Assembly: GCF_900100315.1 (NCBI RefSeq)
Contig: NZ_FNFF01000001.1
Coordinates: 372,001-436,000 of the forward strand
Reading direction: 5' to 3'
Source: Streptomyces indicus
GTDB taxonomy: Bacteria; Actinomycetota; Actinomycetes; Streptomycetales; Streptomycetaceae
DNA length: 64,000 nucleotides
The notes under the pieces were generated by a model. It was not told the DNA's origin and did not search any database. It saw only the letters and a list, made by a program, of their open reading frames with translations. The number at the start of each line of letters is the position of its first letter. Position 1 is the first letter of the stretch. Shown here in pieces: positions 28,078 to 38,556 of the stretch. Made by a program: the position numbers and the translations under genes.

Positions 28078-29978
28078 GTCCGCCCCGCGGCCCCGGAGGT
28101 CGCGTCGCGGTACCAGTGCTCGAGGGTCAGCACGTGCCACAGATGCTTGGAGAAGTCGTGCTGCCCGGCGGCGTCCGCGGCGGCCATCCGTGCCAGCGCC
28201 TCGCGCCGCAGGAACCCGGACTTCACCAGCAGCCCGTCCTCGACCACCTCCCGCACCAGCGGCGCCAGATCCCGGCTCATCCAGGCCCGCAGCGGCGCGC
28301 TGAACAGGCCCTTGGGCCGGTAGACGATCTCCTTGGGCAGGACCGACAGAGCCGCCTCCTTCAGGACGGCCTTGCCCTGCCGCCCGGCGACCTTCCGCCC
28401 GCCCGGGAACGCGAAGGCCGCCCTGACCACTTCCGTGTCCACGTACGGCACCCGCACCTCGGTGGACGCGGCCATGCTGGAGCGGTCCGTGTACGCGAGG
28501 TTGAGGCCCGGCAGGAACATCCGGGCGTCGCCCAGGCACATGCGGTTCACGAAGTCGTCGAGCTCGTTGTCCCGGTAGGTGTCCGCGTGCTCGGTGAGCA
28601 CGTCGTCCACGGCCGGCGTCAGCTCCGGGTCGAGCAGGTCGAGCAGCTCCTGCCGGCCGTAGAGGGTGTAGCTGCGCCGGAACGCGGTCTCCTCCGGCAG
28701 TTCGGCGAAGGACAGGAACCGCTTCGCGAAGCGCACCGAGCGCAGCCCGCGCCGGCGCGTGGCGACGGGCAGCCTGCCGACCACCGCCGACACCCCGCGC
28801 CGCAGCGGGCGCGGGACGCGCTGGTAGCGCAGGGCCAGCAGGTTGGCCAGGTGCTTGCGGTAGCCGGCGAACAGCTCGTCGGCGCCCATCCCGGAGAGCA
28901 GCACCTTGACCCCGGCCTCGCGGGCGGCCGTGCAGATCAGATACGTGTTGATCGCGGCCGGGTCGCCGATCGGCTCGTCCAGGGCGTAGGTCATCCGCGG
29001 CAGCAGATCGAGGACGTCCGGGGCGATCTCGATCTCGTGCAGCTCCACGCCGAAGCGCGCGGCCACCTGCCGGGCGTATCGCAGGTCGTCGGGCATCGCC
29101 TCGAAGCGGGCGTCCTCGGCGCGGAATCCGATCGTGTAGGCCGCGATGCCGGGCCGGTGGCGGGCGGCCAGGGCGGTCAGATAGCTGGAGTCGAGGCCGC
29201 CGGAGAGGAAGGTCGCGACCGGGACGTCGGCGAGCAGGTGCTTCCGTGTCGACTCCTCGACGACGGCCGCGAGGTCGGGCGCCGCGGTGTGGCTCGCCTC
29301 GAGCGCGACATCCCGCAGGTTCCAGTAGCGGCCGCGCGCCACGCCGCCGTCGGGCCGGATCCGCAGCCAGCTGCCGGGCGGCAGCTTCTCCGCCTCGCGG
29401 TAGGCGCACCGCGAGTCCGGCACCCAGTAGTAGAGCAGCGAGGCCACCAGGGCGGCGGGGTCCGGGCTCAACTCCGTGACGGCGGCCAGCGCCTTGAGCT
29501 CGGAGGCGAACACCAGGCCCTCGCCGCGCCGCAGCAGGAACAGCGGCTTGATGCCCAACTGGTCGCGGGCGAGCACCAGTTCACCGGTGCGCTCGTCGTA
29601 GACCCCGAACGCGAACATGCCGCGCAGCCGCGGCAGGCAGTCCGTGCCCCAGCGCCGCCAGGCCTCGAGGACCACCTCGGTGTCGGAGGTGCCGCGGAAG
29701 CGCACCCCGGCGGCTTCGAGTTCGGCGCGCAGTTCGGGCGCGTTGTAGAGCTCTCCGTTGTACGTGAGGACGAGGGCGTCCTTGGCCATCGGCTGCGCGC
29801 CCGTCCCGGACAGGTCGACGATCGCCAACCGCCGGTGTCCCAGGTGGACTTCGGCGTCCCCCGCGCTGTGGCTGTACGTGCCCGAGCCGTCCGGGCCGCG
29901 GTGCGCGAGGGTCTCGGTGAGCCGGTCCGTGACGGCCTTGCCGTCCGGCCAGCGGTAGGTGCCCGCGATGCCGCACAT
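28062..29978 (-). CDS. asnB: Asparagine synthase (glutamine-hydrolysing)-like amidotransferase
   Basis: A 638-residue two-domain amidotransferase. The N-terminal glutaminase has the nucleophile Cys2 (MCGIAGTY), RLAIVDLSGTGAQP and YNGELYNAPELR. The C-terminal synthetase has the ATP-pyrophosphatase loop FLSGGLDSSYLTAL and KVLLSGMGADELFAGYRKH. In EPS clusters AsnB homologues often amidate uronic acids or related acids instead of aspartate; the AlgD-like gene upstream makes that likely here. ATG at 29978 has GGAAGGGCGG upstream and lies 2 bases after the previous stop. Confidence 0.9.
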   Translation of the reverse strand: MCGIAGTYRWPDGKAVTDRLTETLAHRGPDGSGTYSHSAGDAEVHLGHRRLAIVDLSGTGAQPMAKDALVLTYNGELYNAPELRAELEAAGVRFRGTSDTEVVLEAWRRWGTDCLPRLRGMFAFGVYDERTGELVLARDQLGIKPLFLLRRGEGLVFASELKALAAVTELSPDPAALVASLLYYWVPDSRCAYREAEKLPPGSWLRIRPDGGVARGRYWNLRDVALEASHTAAPDLAAVVEESTRKHLLADVPVATFLSGGLDSSYLTALAARHRPGIAAYTIGFRAEDARFEAMPDDLRYARQVAARFGVELHEIEIAPDVLDLLPRMTYALDEPIGDPAAINTYLICTAAREAGVKVLLSGMGADELFAGYRKHLANLLALRYQRVPRPLRRGVSAVVGRLPVATRRRGLRSVRFAKRFLSFAELPEETAFRRSYTLYGRQELLDLLDPELTPAVDDVLTEHADTYRDNELDDFVNRMCLGDARMFLPGLNLAYTDRSSMAASTEVRVPYVDTEVVRAAFAFPGGRKVAGRQGKAVLKEAALSVLPKEIVYRPKGLFSAPLRAWMSRDLAPLVREVVEDGLLVKSGFLRREALARMAAADAAGQHDFSKHLWHVLTLEHWYRDATSGAAGRTRQPA

Positions 29979-29980
29979 GG

Positions 29981-31534
29981 TTACCGCCCTTCCTGGTCGC
30001 TGTCGGGCACCCGTACGACCCAGGGCTGCCGCTCCGCGTGCGGCAGGCCGGTGCCGTTGCGCCGGGCGGGCGGAATCGTGCCGCGCGCCCGCAGCGCGGT
30101 CTGTTCGGCGTCCCAGAGCGTGCCGTCGGTCCGGTCGCGCGGATCGGGGTCGATGAGCACCACGCCGAGCACCGGGATGCGCTGGTCGGCGAGTTGCCGG
30201 GCCACGGTGTGCAGCCAGGCGGCACTGGCGTGTCCGGCGCGCACGACGAGCACGGCCCGGGTGCCGAGGTGGCGCAGGTCGGTCCACGCGGTGCCGGGGG
30301 CCACCGAACCGACGCCGATCGTGCGCATCTGCTCCGGCACGGTCGCGAGTTGGTCGCCGGCGACGACGGTGGGACCGCCCGGCTTGTGCCGGCGGGCGGC
30401 GAGCTGCCGCCCGGGCAGGTCGTCGACGAGCACGACCGGTCTGTCCGGTGCGAGGGCGTCGGCGAGGTCGCGGGCGATCACTCCCGTGCCGCGCGCGCTG
30501 CCCAGTTCCAGGAGCGACACCGGTTCCGCGGAGCCGCGTACCGTGCGGGCGAGGGTGGTGGTGAGCCGGGCGCGCGCCGTGCGGGTGCGGGCGCGCTGCC
30601 AGGGCCTGGACGGCCGCAAGGAGGGGCGGCGCAGTTCGGCGATGACCGAGGCGCCGAGGTGGGCGGCGATCGCCCGGCGCAGCACGGGCCGGTCCGCGAC
30701 CACCGCGGTGACCGCCGCGAGCGCGATGCCGAGGACGAGCCCGAGGACGAGGCCGATCCCGGCGTTGGTGGCGGCGGTCCTGGGCAGCGAGTGCTCCACC
30801 GCGCGCGCCGCGTCCACGATCTGGGTGCCCGCGACGAGACGGGGCGTGCCCAGCCGTGCTTCTTCCGCGCGCTGGTCGAAGTCGGCGATGCGCGAGGTGA
30901 GTTCGGCCCGGCGCGCGAAGAGCGACTCCTGCTCGGGCCCGGTCTCCGGCGTCTCGTCACCGATCTCCTCGTTGACCTCGGCGAGGCGGTCGCCCATCCG
31001 GTCGCGCTGGCGCAGCAGCGCCTCCGCCTCGGCCTCCGCCGCCTCCCGTATGCGCCGTACGTGGTCCGCGACGAACGCCTCGGCCAGCGCTTTCGCCCGC
31101 GTCACGGCCTCGGCGTCGCTCGCGCCCGTCACCTTGATCTGCAGCAGGTTGTTGGTGAGGCCGAGTCCTTCGTAGTCCGCCATGAAGTCCTCGGGGCGTT
31201 CGGCCGAGTCCAGCGAGGCAAGGGCCGCGTCCGCGATGCGCGTGGTCTTCAGGAGGGCGGCGTCGGTCCGGATGAGGGTGCCGGGATCGTTGGGCTGGTC
31301 CGCCTCGTGGGCCACGAGCACGGTGGTCACCGCGGTGGGCGGGGGCGGCATCAGGACCGCCACCGCCGCACCGGCGACCAGCCCGAGCAGGGCGACGAAG
31401 CACCAGAAGCGGCGCCTCCTGCGCACCGCCACCACCAGCGACTGGAGGTCGATGAGCGGCGTGGCGTCCGACGGCTCGGGCGGCACGCGCGTCGTGTCCG
31501 GTGTGCCGGTCGGGTGCGTCCTGCGCGTCGTCAC
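29981..31534 (-). CDS. Wzz-family chain-length protein with degenerate kinase-like domain (1)
   Basis: A 517-residue polysaccharide co-polymerase. Membrane segments lie at about 43-62 and 256-280, flanking an extracytoplasmic coiled-coil region (about 160-225, Glu/Arg rich). The cytosolic C-terminus resembles a BY-kinase domain, but where Walker A should be the sequence reads LLELGSARGTGVIARDLADA (342-361) without a GK[ST]. A VVLVDD strand like Walker A-prime remains at 367-372. There is no Tyr cluster at the end. It likely controls chain length structurally. GTG at 31534 overlaps the second Wzz gene's stop. Confidence 0.82.
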   Translation of the reverse strand: MTTRRTHPTGTPDTTRVPPEPSDATPLIDLQSLVVAVRRRRRFWCFVALLGLVAGAAVAVLMPPPPTAVTTVLVAHEADQPNDPGTLIRTDAALLKTTRIADAALASLDSAERPEDFMADYEGLGLTNNLLQIKVTGASDAEAVTRAKALAEAFVADHVRRIREAAEAEAEALLRQRDRMGDRLAEVNEEIGDETPETGPEQESLFARRAELTSRIADFDQRAEEARLGTPRLVAGTQIVDAARAVEHSLPRTAATNAGIGLVLGLVLGIALAAVTAVVADRPVLRRAIAAHLGASVIAELRRPSLRPSRPWQRARTRTARARLTTTLARTVRGSAEPVSLLELGSARGTGVIARDLADALAPDRPVVLVDDLPGRQLAARRHKPGGPTVVAGDQLATVPEQMRTIGVGSVAPGTAWTDLRHLGTRAVLVVRAGHASAAWLHTVARQLADQRIPVLGVVLIDPDPRDRTDGTLWDAEQTALRARGTIPPARRNGTGLPHAERQPWVVRVPDSDQEGR

Positions 31535-32898
31535 GAGGCGCCTCCCCTCGTGTCCGCGCCGACCGCGACGGGTGCGGCGCCTTGTGGTGCGCGGCCGTCC
31601 GCGCCGGCCGTACGGGAGCGGACCGCCGCGGCCACCACGGCGCCGACGAGCTCGTGCCCGGCGTCCGCACAGGACTCGGCGACCGCGGCGAGATCGCCCG
31701 CGGTCCAGGTGCCGGCGCCGAGCACGAGCACCGCGCCGGCCTCCGTGCCGCGGTCCGGCACCAGCGGCCGGACCATCGAGACACCGGTGACGTGCAGCAG
31801 CGGGTCGTCCCCGGCCTCGGCGGCCAGCCGCAGGGCGGCGCGGCTGGCCACACCGTCGCCGTCCGGTACGAGCGCGAGCAACGGGCGCCCGGAGCTTGGC
31901 AGTCGGTCCCGCAGCCGTCCGCACACCCGCCCGTAGCGGATCCGGCGGGCCTCCTCGCCGCCCGACGCCTGAAGGGTGGGGAGGTCCCAGCGGGTGTCGA
32001 GGCCGAGGATGCGGCGCGTGCGGGCCCGTGCCCCGCCGTGCTCCGTCTCCTCGGCGGAGCGCTCCCCCGGCACGTCGACGGTGCCGAGGACCGGGCAGCC
32101 GAGGGCCGCGGCGATCTCCGCCTCGGTCCGCGGCCGCCGGCCGACGCGTGCGGCCGCGAGGTGGCCCACGACGGCGACGAGCAGGAAGAGCAGGGCCCCG
32201 CCGGCGATGAACTGCACGCGCGTCGGCGGTGCTTCGCCCGCCGGTCGCGCGGCCGGACCCATCACGACCATGTTGGCCCGGTTGAGCGCGGGGTCGACCT
32301 CGTCCAGCTTCTCGATGGACTCCTGAAGGGCGGTACGGAGCTTCTCCAGCTCGGTGCGGCCCTGCACGCTCTCCACGCTCTGGCCCGGGTCGGCGGCCTT
32401 CGCCAGTTCGGTGATGCGCCGGCTGGTCTGCACGACCAGCTTCTTGAGCGCCTCGGGCTGCAGGGCGGCGTCGGGGTCGGTGGTGTCGCCGGCGAGGCGT
32501 GCGGCGTACGCGACGTAGTCCTTGGCCACCTGGTCGGCCAGCCGCTGGGCCCGCTCCGGAGTCTCCGCGGTGCCCGAGACCTTGATGATGTTGCCTTCGC
32601 TGACCTTGGCGGCCACCCGGTCCTTCAGGTCCCCGCCGTTGCCGCCGGACCGGCGCAGTGCGGCCGCCGAGCGGTCGAGGACCGCCGAACTGGTCGCGAT
32701 CTCCGCCTGGGTGAGCAGCTCGCGCTCCTCCCACTGGCCGGACAGGAGCACGGACGCGGAGGTGGTGTAGCGCGGCGGGAACACCACGGACAGGCCGAGG
32801 CCGACGAGTGCGCCCACGAGGGTGAGGACGGCGAGCAGCCGCAGGCGGCGCCGGACGACCCGCCCGACCGTGGCGAGGTGTATCGCTTCATCGTGCAC
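31531..32898 (-). CDS. Wzz-family chain-length protein with degenerate kinase-like domain (2)
   Basis: A 455-residue polysaccharide co-polymerase. Membrane segments are at about 20-40 (LLAVLTLVGALVGLGLSVVF) and 225-248 (VQFIAGGALLFLLVAVVGHLA), with the Wzz segment between (ISVSGTAETPE-type motif). The C-terminal half contains a Rossmann-like domain, but LLALVPDGDGVASRAALRLA replaces Walker A. The GTG at 32898 has AGGGGG 7 bases upstream and overlaps the glycosyltransferase stop by 11 bases; an in-frame ATG at 32928 would add ten residues with no ribosome site. It probably pairs with the first Wzz protein. Confidence 0.8.
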   Translation of the reverse strand: MHDEAIHLATVGRVVRRRLRLLAVLTLVGALVGLGLSVVFPPRYTTSASVLLSGQWEERELLTQAEIATSSAVLDRSAAALRRSGGNGGDLKDRVAAKVSEGNIIKVSGTAETPERAQRLADQVAKDYVAYAARLAGDTTDPDAALQPEALKKLVVQTSRRITELAKAADPGQSVESVQGRTELEKLRTALQESIEKLDEVDPALNRANMVVMGPAARPAGEAPPTRVQFIAGGALLFLLVAVVGHLAAARVGRRPRTEAEIAAALGCPVLGTVDVPGERSAEETEHGGARARTRRILGLDTRWDLPTLQASGGEEARRIRYGRVCGRLRDRLPSSGRPLLALVPDGDGVASRAALRLAAEAGDDPLLHVTGVSMVRPLVPDRGTEAGAVLVLGAGTWTAGDLAAVAESCADAGHELVGAVVAAAVRSRTAGADGRAPQGAAPVAVGADTRGGAS

Positions 32899-34196
32899 GG
32901 CGCGGCCCCCTGTGCACCCGGACGGCATCGCCTGCCGATGGCGCGGTGCGGCTTCTGCACGCGGCTTCGTAGGCGGCGAGCAGGGCGCGCTGGGAGTGGG
33001 ACCAGGACAGCTCCCCGCCGATCCGCTCCTGCCCGGTCTTGCCCATCCGGGCCCTGAGGTCCGGGTCGTCGAGGAGCTGGGCGATGCACCGGGCGAACGC
33101 GCTCTCGTCGTCGGCGGGCGCGTAGAGGGCGGCCTCCCCGGCCGAGACCCGCGCCTCCTTCAGCTCGAACGAGACGATCGGGCGGCCCATCACCATGTAC
33201 TCCAGGACCTTGTTCATGGTCGACACGTCGTTGAGCGGGTTGTGCGGGTCGGGCGAGAGGCACACGTCCGCGGTGGAAAGGTGGCGGGCGAGGTCGGCGT
33301 CGGGGATCCGGCCGGTGAACTCGACCCGGTCGTCGAGGCCGAGGCTGCGGGAGAGGTTCACCATGGCGTCGAAGGTGTCGCCGCCGCCGATGAACACGGC
33401 GTGCCAGTCGGTGCGGCCGAGTTCGTCGCGGAGCTTCGCGAGGGAGCGCAGCGCGTAGTCCACGCCGTCCTGCGGGCCCATCACGCCCAGGTAGCACAGG
33501 AGATGGGGCCGGCCGCGCTTCAACTCCGGTTCCGGCGGGACGGGTTGGAACCGCTTCGTGTCGGGTGCGCTGCGCACCACGAACACGTCCTCGGGGCGCT
33601 TCCCGCCACGGGCGAGCGCCACGTCCCGGTAGCTCTCGTTGGTGGCGAGGACGATGTCCGCGGCCCGGTAGGTGCGGCGTTCCAGTGCGCACACGGCCCG
33701 GTAGAGGAGGTCCTTGCCGCGGTCGAAGCGCGAGAGGTACAGCTCCGGTACGAGGTCGTGCTGGTCGAAGACGAAGCGGGCGCCACGCCGCTGCAGCCAC
33801 CGCGCCGTCAGGAACAGCAGGTCGGGCGGGTTGCAGGCGTGCACGACGTGGACGGGCCCGATCTTGCGGGCGAGACGGGCGGTGTGCCACAGCGCGGTTC
33901 CGTATTCGCGCAGATAGCCGGCCGGCCCTCCGGTGGCGGCGCGCAGCGGGTAGCGGTGGATCCGTATCCCGTCGATCACGGCTTCCGGTTCGGTGTCGCG
34001 CTTCTCGCCGCGCGGGCAGATGACGTGCACCTCCCAGCCGGCGTCGCGCAGGGTGGTGCACTCCTGCCAGACGCGCCGGTCGAACGGCACGGACAGGTTC
34101 TCGACGAGGATCAGCGCCCGCCGGGGCCGACGCCCCGCGTGGGCGGCCGCCCCGTTCGACAGAGCGTGGGTGGACGAAGCGTTCTCGGACAAGGCG

Positions 34197-34207
<11 letters not shown>
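32888..34207 (-). CDS. Family 4 glycosyltransferase (WbuB-like)
   Basis: A 439-residue GT-B enzyme. The N-domain carries RALILVENLSVPFDRRVWQE and VHVVHACNPPDLLFL. The C-domain carries LLCYLGVMGPQDGVDYALR and SPDPHNPLNDVSTMNKVLEYMVMGRPIV, the donor E-x7-E-like region. The first 25 residues are low complexity and encoded by a 15-base imperfect repeat (LSGNA LSENA SSTHA LSNGA). The start codon is therefore uncertain: the TTG at 34207 overlaps the previous stop by 11 bases, and a TTG at 34192 is equally possible. Confidence 0.87.
34148..34207. repeat. 15-bp degenerate repeat at glycosyltransferase N-terminus
   Basis: Four imperfect 15-base units on the minus strand: TTGTCTGGTAACGCC, TTGTCCGAGAACGCT, TCGTCCACCCACGCT and CTGTCGAACGGGGCG. 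They encode five-residue repeats. The unit length equals the minisatellite at 19688 but the sequence is unrelated. Confidence 0.75.
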
Positions 34208-35522
<1,315 letters not shown>

Positions 35523-35594
35523 TCCTGTCCCTCCCCCTGCATGGGCCTTGCGGCCCGCGTTCCGTGCGCCTGACCGGACGGCGACCCCCGCGCG

Positions 35595-37118
35595 TCAGTA
35601 AGCCCCCTGTCCTTGGAGCACGGCACGCAGCGTCTTCCACAAGATCACCGCGTCCAGGGCGAGCGACCAGTCCTCCACGTACCGCAGGTCGAGGCGGACC
35701 GCCTCCTCCCACGGCAGGTCGCTGCGTCCGCTGATCTGCCACAGGCCCGTGAGGCCGGGCTTCACCAGGAGCCGCCGCCGGATGTCCGGGCCGTACGCGG
35801 CGGACTCCTCCGGCAGCGGAGGGCGCGGACCGACGAGCGACATCGATCCGGCCAGTACGTTGAACAGCTGCGGCAGTTCGTCCAGCGAGTAGCGCCGCAG
35901 CACCGCGCCCACGCGCGTCACCCGCGGGTCCCTGCGGACCTTGAACAGCAGGCCCGCGCCCTCGTCGAGCCCGGCCAGCGCGGCGCGCGCCTGGTGGGCG
36001 CCCGAGACCATGGTGCGGAACTTGTAGATGGTGAACTCGCGGCCGTCCTTGCCGACCCTGCGCTGCCGGTAGAACACCCCGCCCCGGCTGTCCGCGAGCA
36101 CGACCAGGCCGACGAGCAGCATCAGGGGCGAGAACACCACGAGCAGGACCGCGGCCCCCAGCCGGTCGGCCACCGACTTGACGACCCGGCGGCCTCCGGT
36201 GAACACCGGCATGCTGACCCGCAGCAGCGGGATGCCGAGCACCGCGTCCACATGCAGCCGGGGTCCGGCCACTTCCATCAGGACCGGGGCCACGACCATG
36301 TCGGCCTCGCTGCCTTCGAGGTTCCACGACAGCTTCTGCAGCCGGTCCGGTGTCCAGTGCGGGTCCGGGGTGATCGCGACGACGCGGTAGCCGTCGCGCC
36401 TGACGTGCAGGGCGACGTCGCCGAGGCGGCCGACGACCGGCACCCCGTCCAGGTGGTCGCTCCCGGGTCCGCGTCCGCTCGGGGTGCACACCGCGTCCAC
36501 GCGCCAGCCGAGATGCGGGTACTTGCGGGCCCGGGCGATCAGGTCCCGTACGGTGTCCGGGCTTCCGGCGGCGAGTACGGGCCGCAGACAGCGGCCTTCC
36601 GCGCGCTGCTTGTGCAGCCACCGGCGCAGCAGATAGCGCTCGGTCATGGTGACCAGCGCGATCGCGGGGATCGCGACGAAGATCCAGAGTTTGATGTTGC
36701 GGGAGCTGAGCGCGATCCCGCCGAGCGAGAGGACCACGGCCGCCGTGAACAGGGCCCGGCCGAGCCGGCGGAACTCCTCGGCGCCCTGGCCGAGTACGGC
36801 CGGCGCCCACGACCGGCTCACCGCGAGCGCCCCGAGGACCAGAAGCTCGGTGAGGAAGGCGAGGATGCGCCACTTCTCGTGCCAGTCGGCCGCGTCCCGC
36901 ACCCCGAAGAAGCCGCCGATCGCCGCCACCACGAAGGCGGTGGCCGCGGTGTCGCTCACGATGACGGTACGGCGGTACCGCTGCTCCCAGTCGGTTGCGG
37001 ACTGATCGATCGCCCCGCCCGCCGGCCGTCCGCGCGCCGGTGGAAGCGGGCCGGCTAATTCCTCCTGCCGCACGGCCCCGCCGAGGTCCCCAGGTGGTTC
37101 CACGTGCTCGCCCGACAC
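35595..37118 (-). CDS. Priming polyprenyl glycosylphosphotransferase (bacterial sugar transferase)
   Basis: A 507-residue WbaP/CpsE-type enzyme starting EPS assembly by moving hexose-1-phosphate onto undecaprenyl phosphate. Four hydrophobic segments occupy about residues 50-170. A CoA-binding-like domain follows. A further segment at about 325-345 precedes the catalytic domain with FTIYKFRTMVSGA, LRRYSLDELPQLFNVLAG and MSLVGPRPPLPEE. It is the first gene of the operon. The GTG at 37118 has GGAGGAA at ideal spacing. Confidence 0.92.
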   Translation of the reverse strand: MSGEHVEPPGDLGGAVRQEELAGPLPPARGRPAGGAIDQSATDWEQRYRRTVIVSDTAATAFVVAAIGGFFGVRDAADWHEKWRILAFLTELLVLGALAVSRSWAPAVLGQGAEEFRRLGRALFTAAVVLSLGGIALSSRNIKLWIFVAIPAIALVTMTERYLLRRWLHKQRAEGRCLRPVLAAGSPDTVRDLIARARKYPHLGWRVDAVCTPSGRGPGSDHLDGVPVVGRLGDVALHVRRDGYRVVAITPDPHWTPDRLQKLSWNLEGSEADMVVAPVLMEVAGPRLHVDAVLGIPLLRVSMPVFTGGRRVVKSVADRLGAAVLLVVFSPLMLLVGLVVLADSRGGVFYRQRRVGKDGREFTIYKFRTMVSGAHQARAALAGLDEGAGLLFKVRRDPRVTRVGAVLRRYSLDELPQLFNVLAGSMSLVGPRPPLPEESAAYGPDIRRRLLVKPGLTGLWQISGRSDLPWEEAVRLDLRYVEDWSLALDAVILWKTLRAVLQGQGAY

Positions 37119-37126
37119 GGTTCCTC

Positions 37127-37213
37127 CCCCCAGGAGGCCCCCGCCCCCCGCCCTGTCGCTCCCCCGGGAGGCCCCCGCCCCCCGCCCTGTCGCTCCCCCG
37201 GGAGGCCCCCGCC
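37127..37213. repeat. 34-bp tandem repeat upstream of the EPS operon
   Basis: Two near-identical 34-base units (37127-37160 and 37161-37194, one mismatch) and a partial third to about 37213. Each contains GGAGGCCCCCGCCCCCCGCC followed by CTGTCGCT. On the minus strand the units sit in the leader just before the ribosome site; the GGAGGAA itself lies at the array edge. Confidence 0.9.
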
Positions 37214-37347
37214 TCCCGCACCGCGCTGTTCCTCCGCCGGAAGGCCCACACCCTCCGCGAACACACCGCCCTTCGGCGCCAGTTGCACAACACGCGTAGA
37301 CCGCAGAAGCCTTCGGGGGCTCCCCGCTCCCAAAGGTCTACTCCCCT

Positions 37348-37380
37348 GGCGACAAGGTCGATAGATCATGATTTGTCGCC
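37348..37380. promoter_or_regulatory. Inverted repeat in the EPS promoter region
   Basis: Perfect 8-base arms GGCGACAA (37348-37355) and TTGTCGCC (37373-37380) with a 17-base spacer that contains ATCATGAT. It is in the most AT-rich part of the gap and is a candidate operator for the 28-kb operon. Confidence 0.5.
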
Positions 37381-37533
37381 TGGTTTCCCGGCACGTGAAG
37401 CGTCAATCTAGACCATCGCGGGCCGGGTGAAGAGAGGATGTGTGTAATTTGTGCGGAACCTTTGAAGCTGCTTACACCGATCGTTACCCGCATGTAGGCG
37501 CCTGTACGGCGGGCATATGCCGCGCGACCTGCG

Positions 37534-38304
37534 TCAAGTCGCCTTTGCGAAGACGAGGACTTCGGTGGTGCCCACACCCATGGGCGCGAGGAAGCTCCCC
37601 TCCAGCTCGCAGCCGAGGCTCGCGAAGAGGTCCACACACGTGCCGCGCGGCAGCGCCGCGGGGTACGAGTCGTGCCCCGTGCCGCCCTCGGCCGCCCAGG
37701 CGCGCATCGTGTCCGGGCCGAGACAGGTCTCCGTCATGGCATCGAAGACGATGCGGCCGCCAGGGCGCACGACCCGCGCCATCTCGAGGAAGTAGCGCGA
37801 AGTGCCCAGGAACGTCAGGGTGTTGAACACCTTGTGCGCGAGGACGAGGTCCACGCTCGCGTCCGGTGTGGGGGCGAGGCTGAAGCCCGCGACGGGACGG
37901 GCCACGACGCCGAAGGTCTCGACCAGATGGTCGGCCCAGGGCTGCGCCGTCTCGTAGATCTCGTAACGCCCGGGCGCGCACTCCTTGAGGGTCAGCTCAA
38001 GGTAGCGGCCGGAGCCGGGGCCGATCTCCAGGACGGTGTCCGGGCCGGCCGCGAAGACGCCGCGCGCGGCGAGTTCCTCGATGGTGGACCGGGTAGCCCC
38101 GGGCGTCCCGTTCATGACCTCGTCGATGTAGTCGCCGACCGACAGGCCGGCGGACCGTGCGGCCCGCATCGTCGCCTCGAAGGGGATGAACTCGTCCACC
38201 CCGCCCCGGTTGTCGGTGCTGCGCACGATGTCGAACCCGGTCCGCGCCACGAGCCGTTTGACCCCCGACTTCAACGCCGACCTGCTCTTTCCCACGGCCC
38301 CCAC
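37534..38304 (-). CDS. Class I SAM-dependent methyltransferase
   Basis: A 256-residue methyltransferase. The SAM motif is DTVLEIGPGSGRYLEL, followed by VDLVLAHKVFNTLTFL and ARVVRPGGRIVFDAMTE. Substrate unknown. It runs in the same direction as the EPS operon but is separated by 415 bases of leader and promoter, so it is probably a separate unit, possibly still EPS-related. I prefer the GTG at 38304 (GGGGGA 6-7 bases upstream); the frame remains open to 38349. Confidence 0.75.
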   Translation of the reverse strand: MGAVGKSRSALKSGVKRLVARTGFDIVRSTDNRGGVDEFIPFEATMRAARSAGLSVGDYIDEVMNGTPGATRSTIEELAARGVFAAGPDTVLEIGPGSGRYLELTLKECAPGRYEIYETAQPWADHLVETFGVVARPVAGFSLAPTPDASVDLVLAHKVFNTLTFLGTSRYFLEMARVVRPGGRIVFDAMTETCLGPDTMRAWAAEGGTGHDSYPAALPRGTCVDLFASLGCELEGSFLAPMGVGTTEVLVFAKAT

Positions 38305-38422
38305 GCAGCATCCCCCCAAGTCGCCTGCTCGCCCGGCACCGAAAGGCACCGAAGCTCGGACGTAGCGGGCAGCGTAGTGGGGGTGCGGAGGCGGACGGAG
38401 GGATTCAGGTGCAGTGCCTTCC

Positions 38423-38457
38423 GCCCCAACTCCTTTGCCTCACAAGGGCGTTGGGGC
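38423..38457. terminator. Hairpin between two methyltransferase genes
   Basis: Arms GCCCCAAC (38423-38430) and GTTGGGGC (38450-38457) with additional inner CTT/AAG pairing. It is about 100 bases past the stop of the 38557-39366 gene and before the start of the next, so it could end that transcript. Confidence 0.5.
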
Positions 38458-38462
38458 TGTTT

Positions 38463-38551
38463 CAGGACATGGCGAGCAGGGCCCCCGCGCCGGTTTCAGG
38501 CCATGCATCACGGTGCCGGGGCCCTGCACTCCAAGGCCAGTACCTGTCCTG
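38463..38551 (-). terminator. Nested hairpin directly after methyltransferase stop
   Basis: Arms CAGGGCCCC (38477-38485) and GGGGCCCTG (38518-38526), nested in outer arms CAGGACA (38463-38469) and TGTCCTG (38545-38551). It starts 6 bases after the stop of the 38557-39366 gene, a typical terminator place. No T-run follows. Confidence 0.65.
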
Positions 38552-38556
38552 ACCGC

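Larger units (their letters stand above)
37119..37533 (-). promoter_or_regulatory. Leader and probable promoter region of the EPS operon
   Basis: A 415-base gap with no credible gene. It holds 34-base tandem repeats next to the operon start (37127-37213), an AT-richer stretch at 37340-37460 that is the likely promoter, and the inverted repeat at 37348-37380. A TTGACG at about 37409 on the minus strand is a possible -35 but no convincing -10 is spaced from it. The leader could exceed 200 bases. Confidence 0.55.

Noticed and set aside
27991..29409. Frame of 472 codons overlapping asnB
   Set aside because: Composition is Arg/Gly/Ala shadow-like and it lies out of frame with the clear AsnB protein; its end merely runs through the 21-bp repeat.
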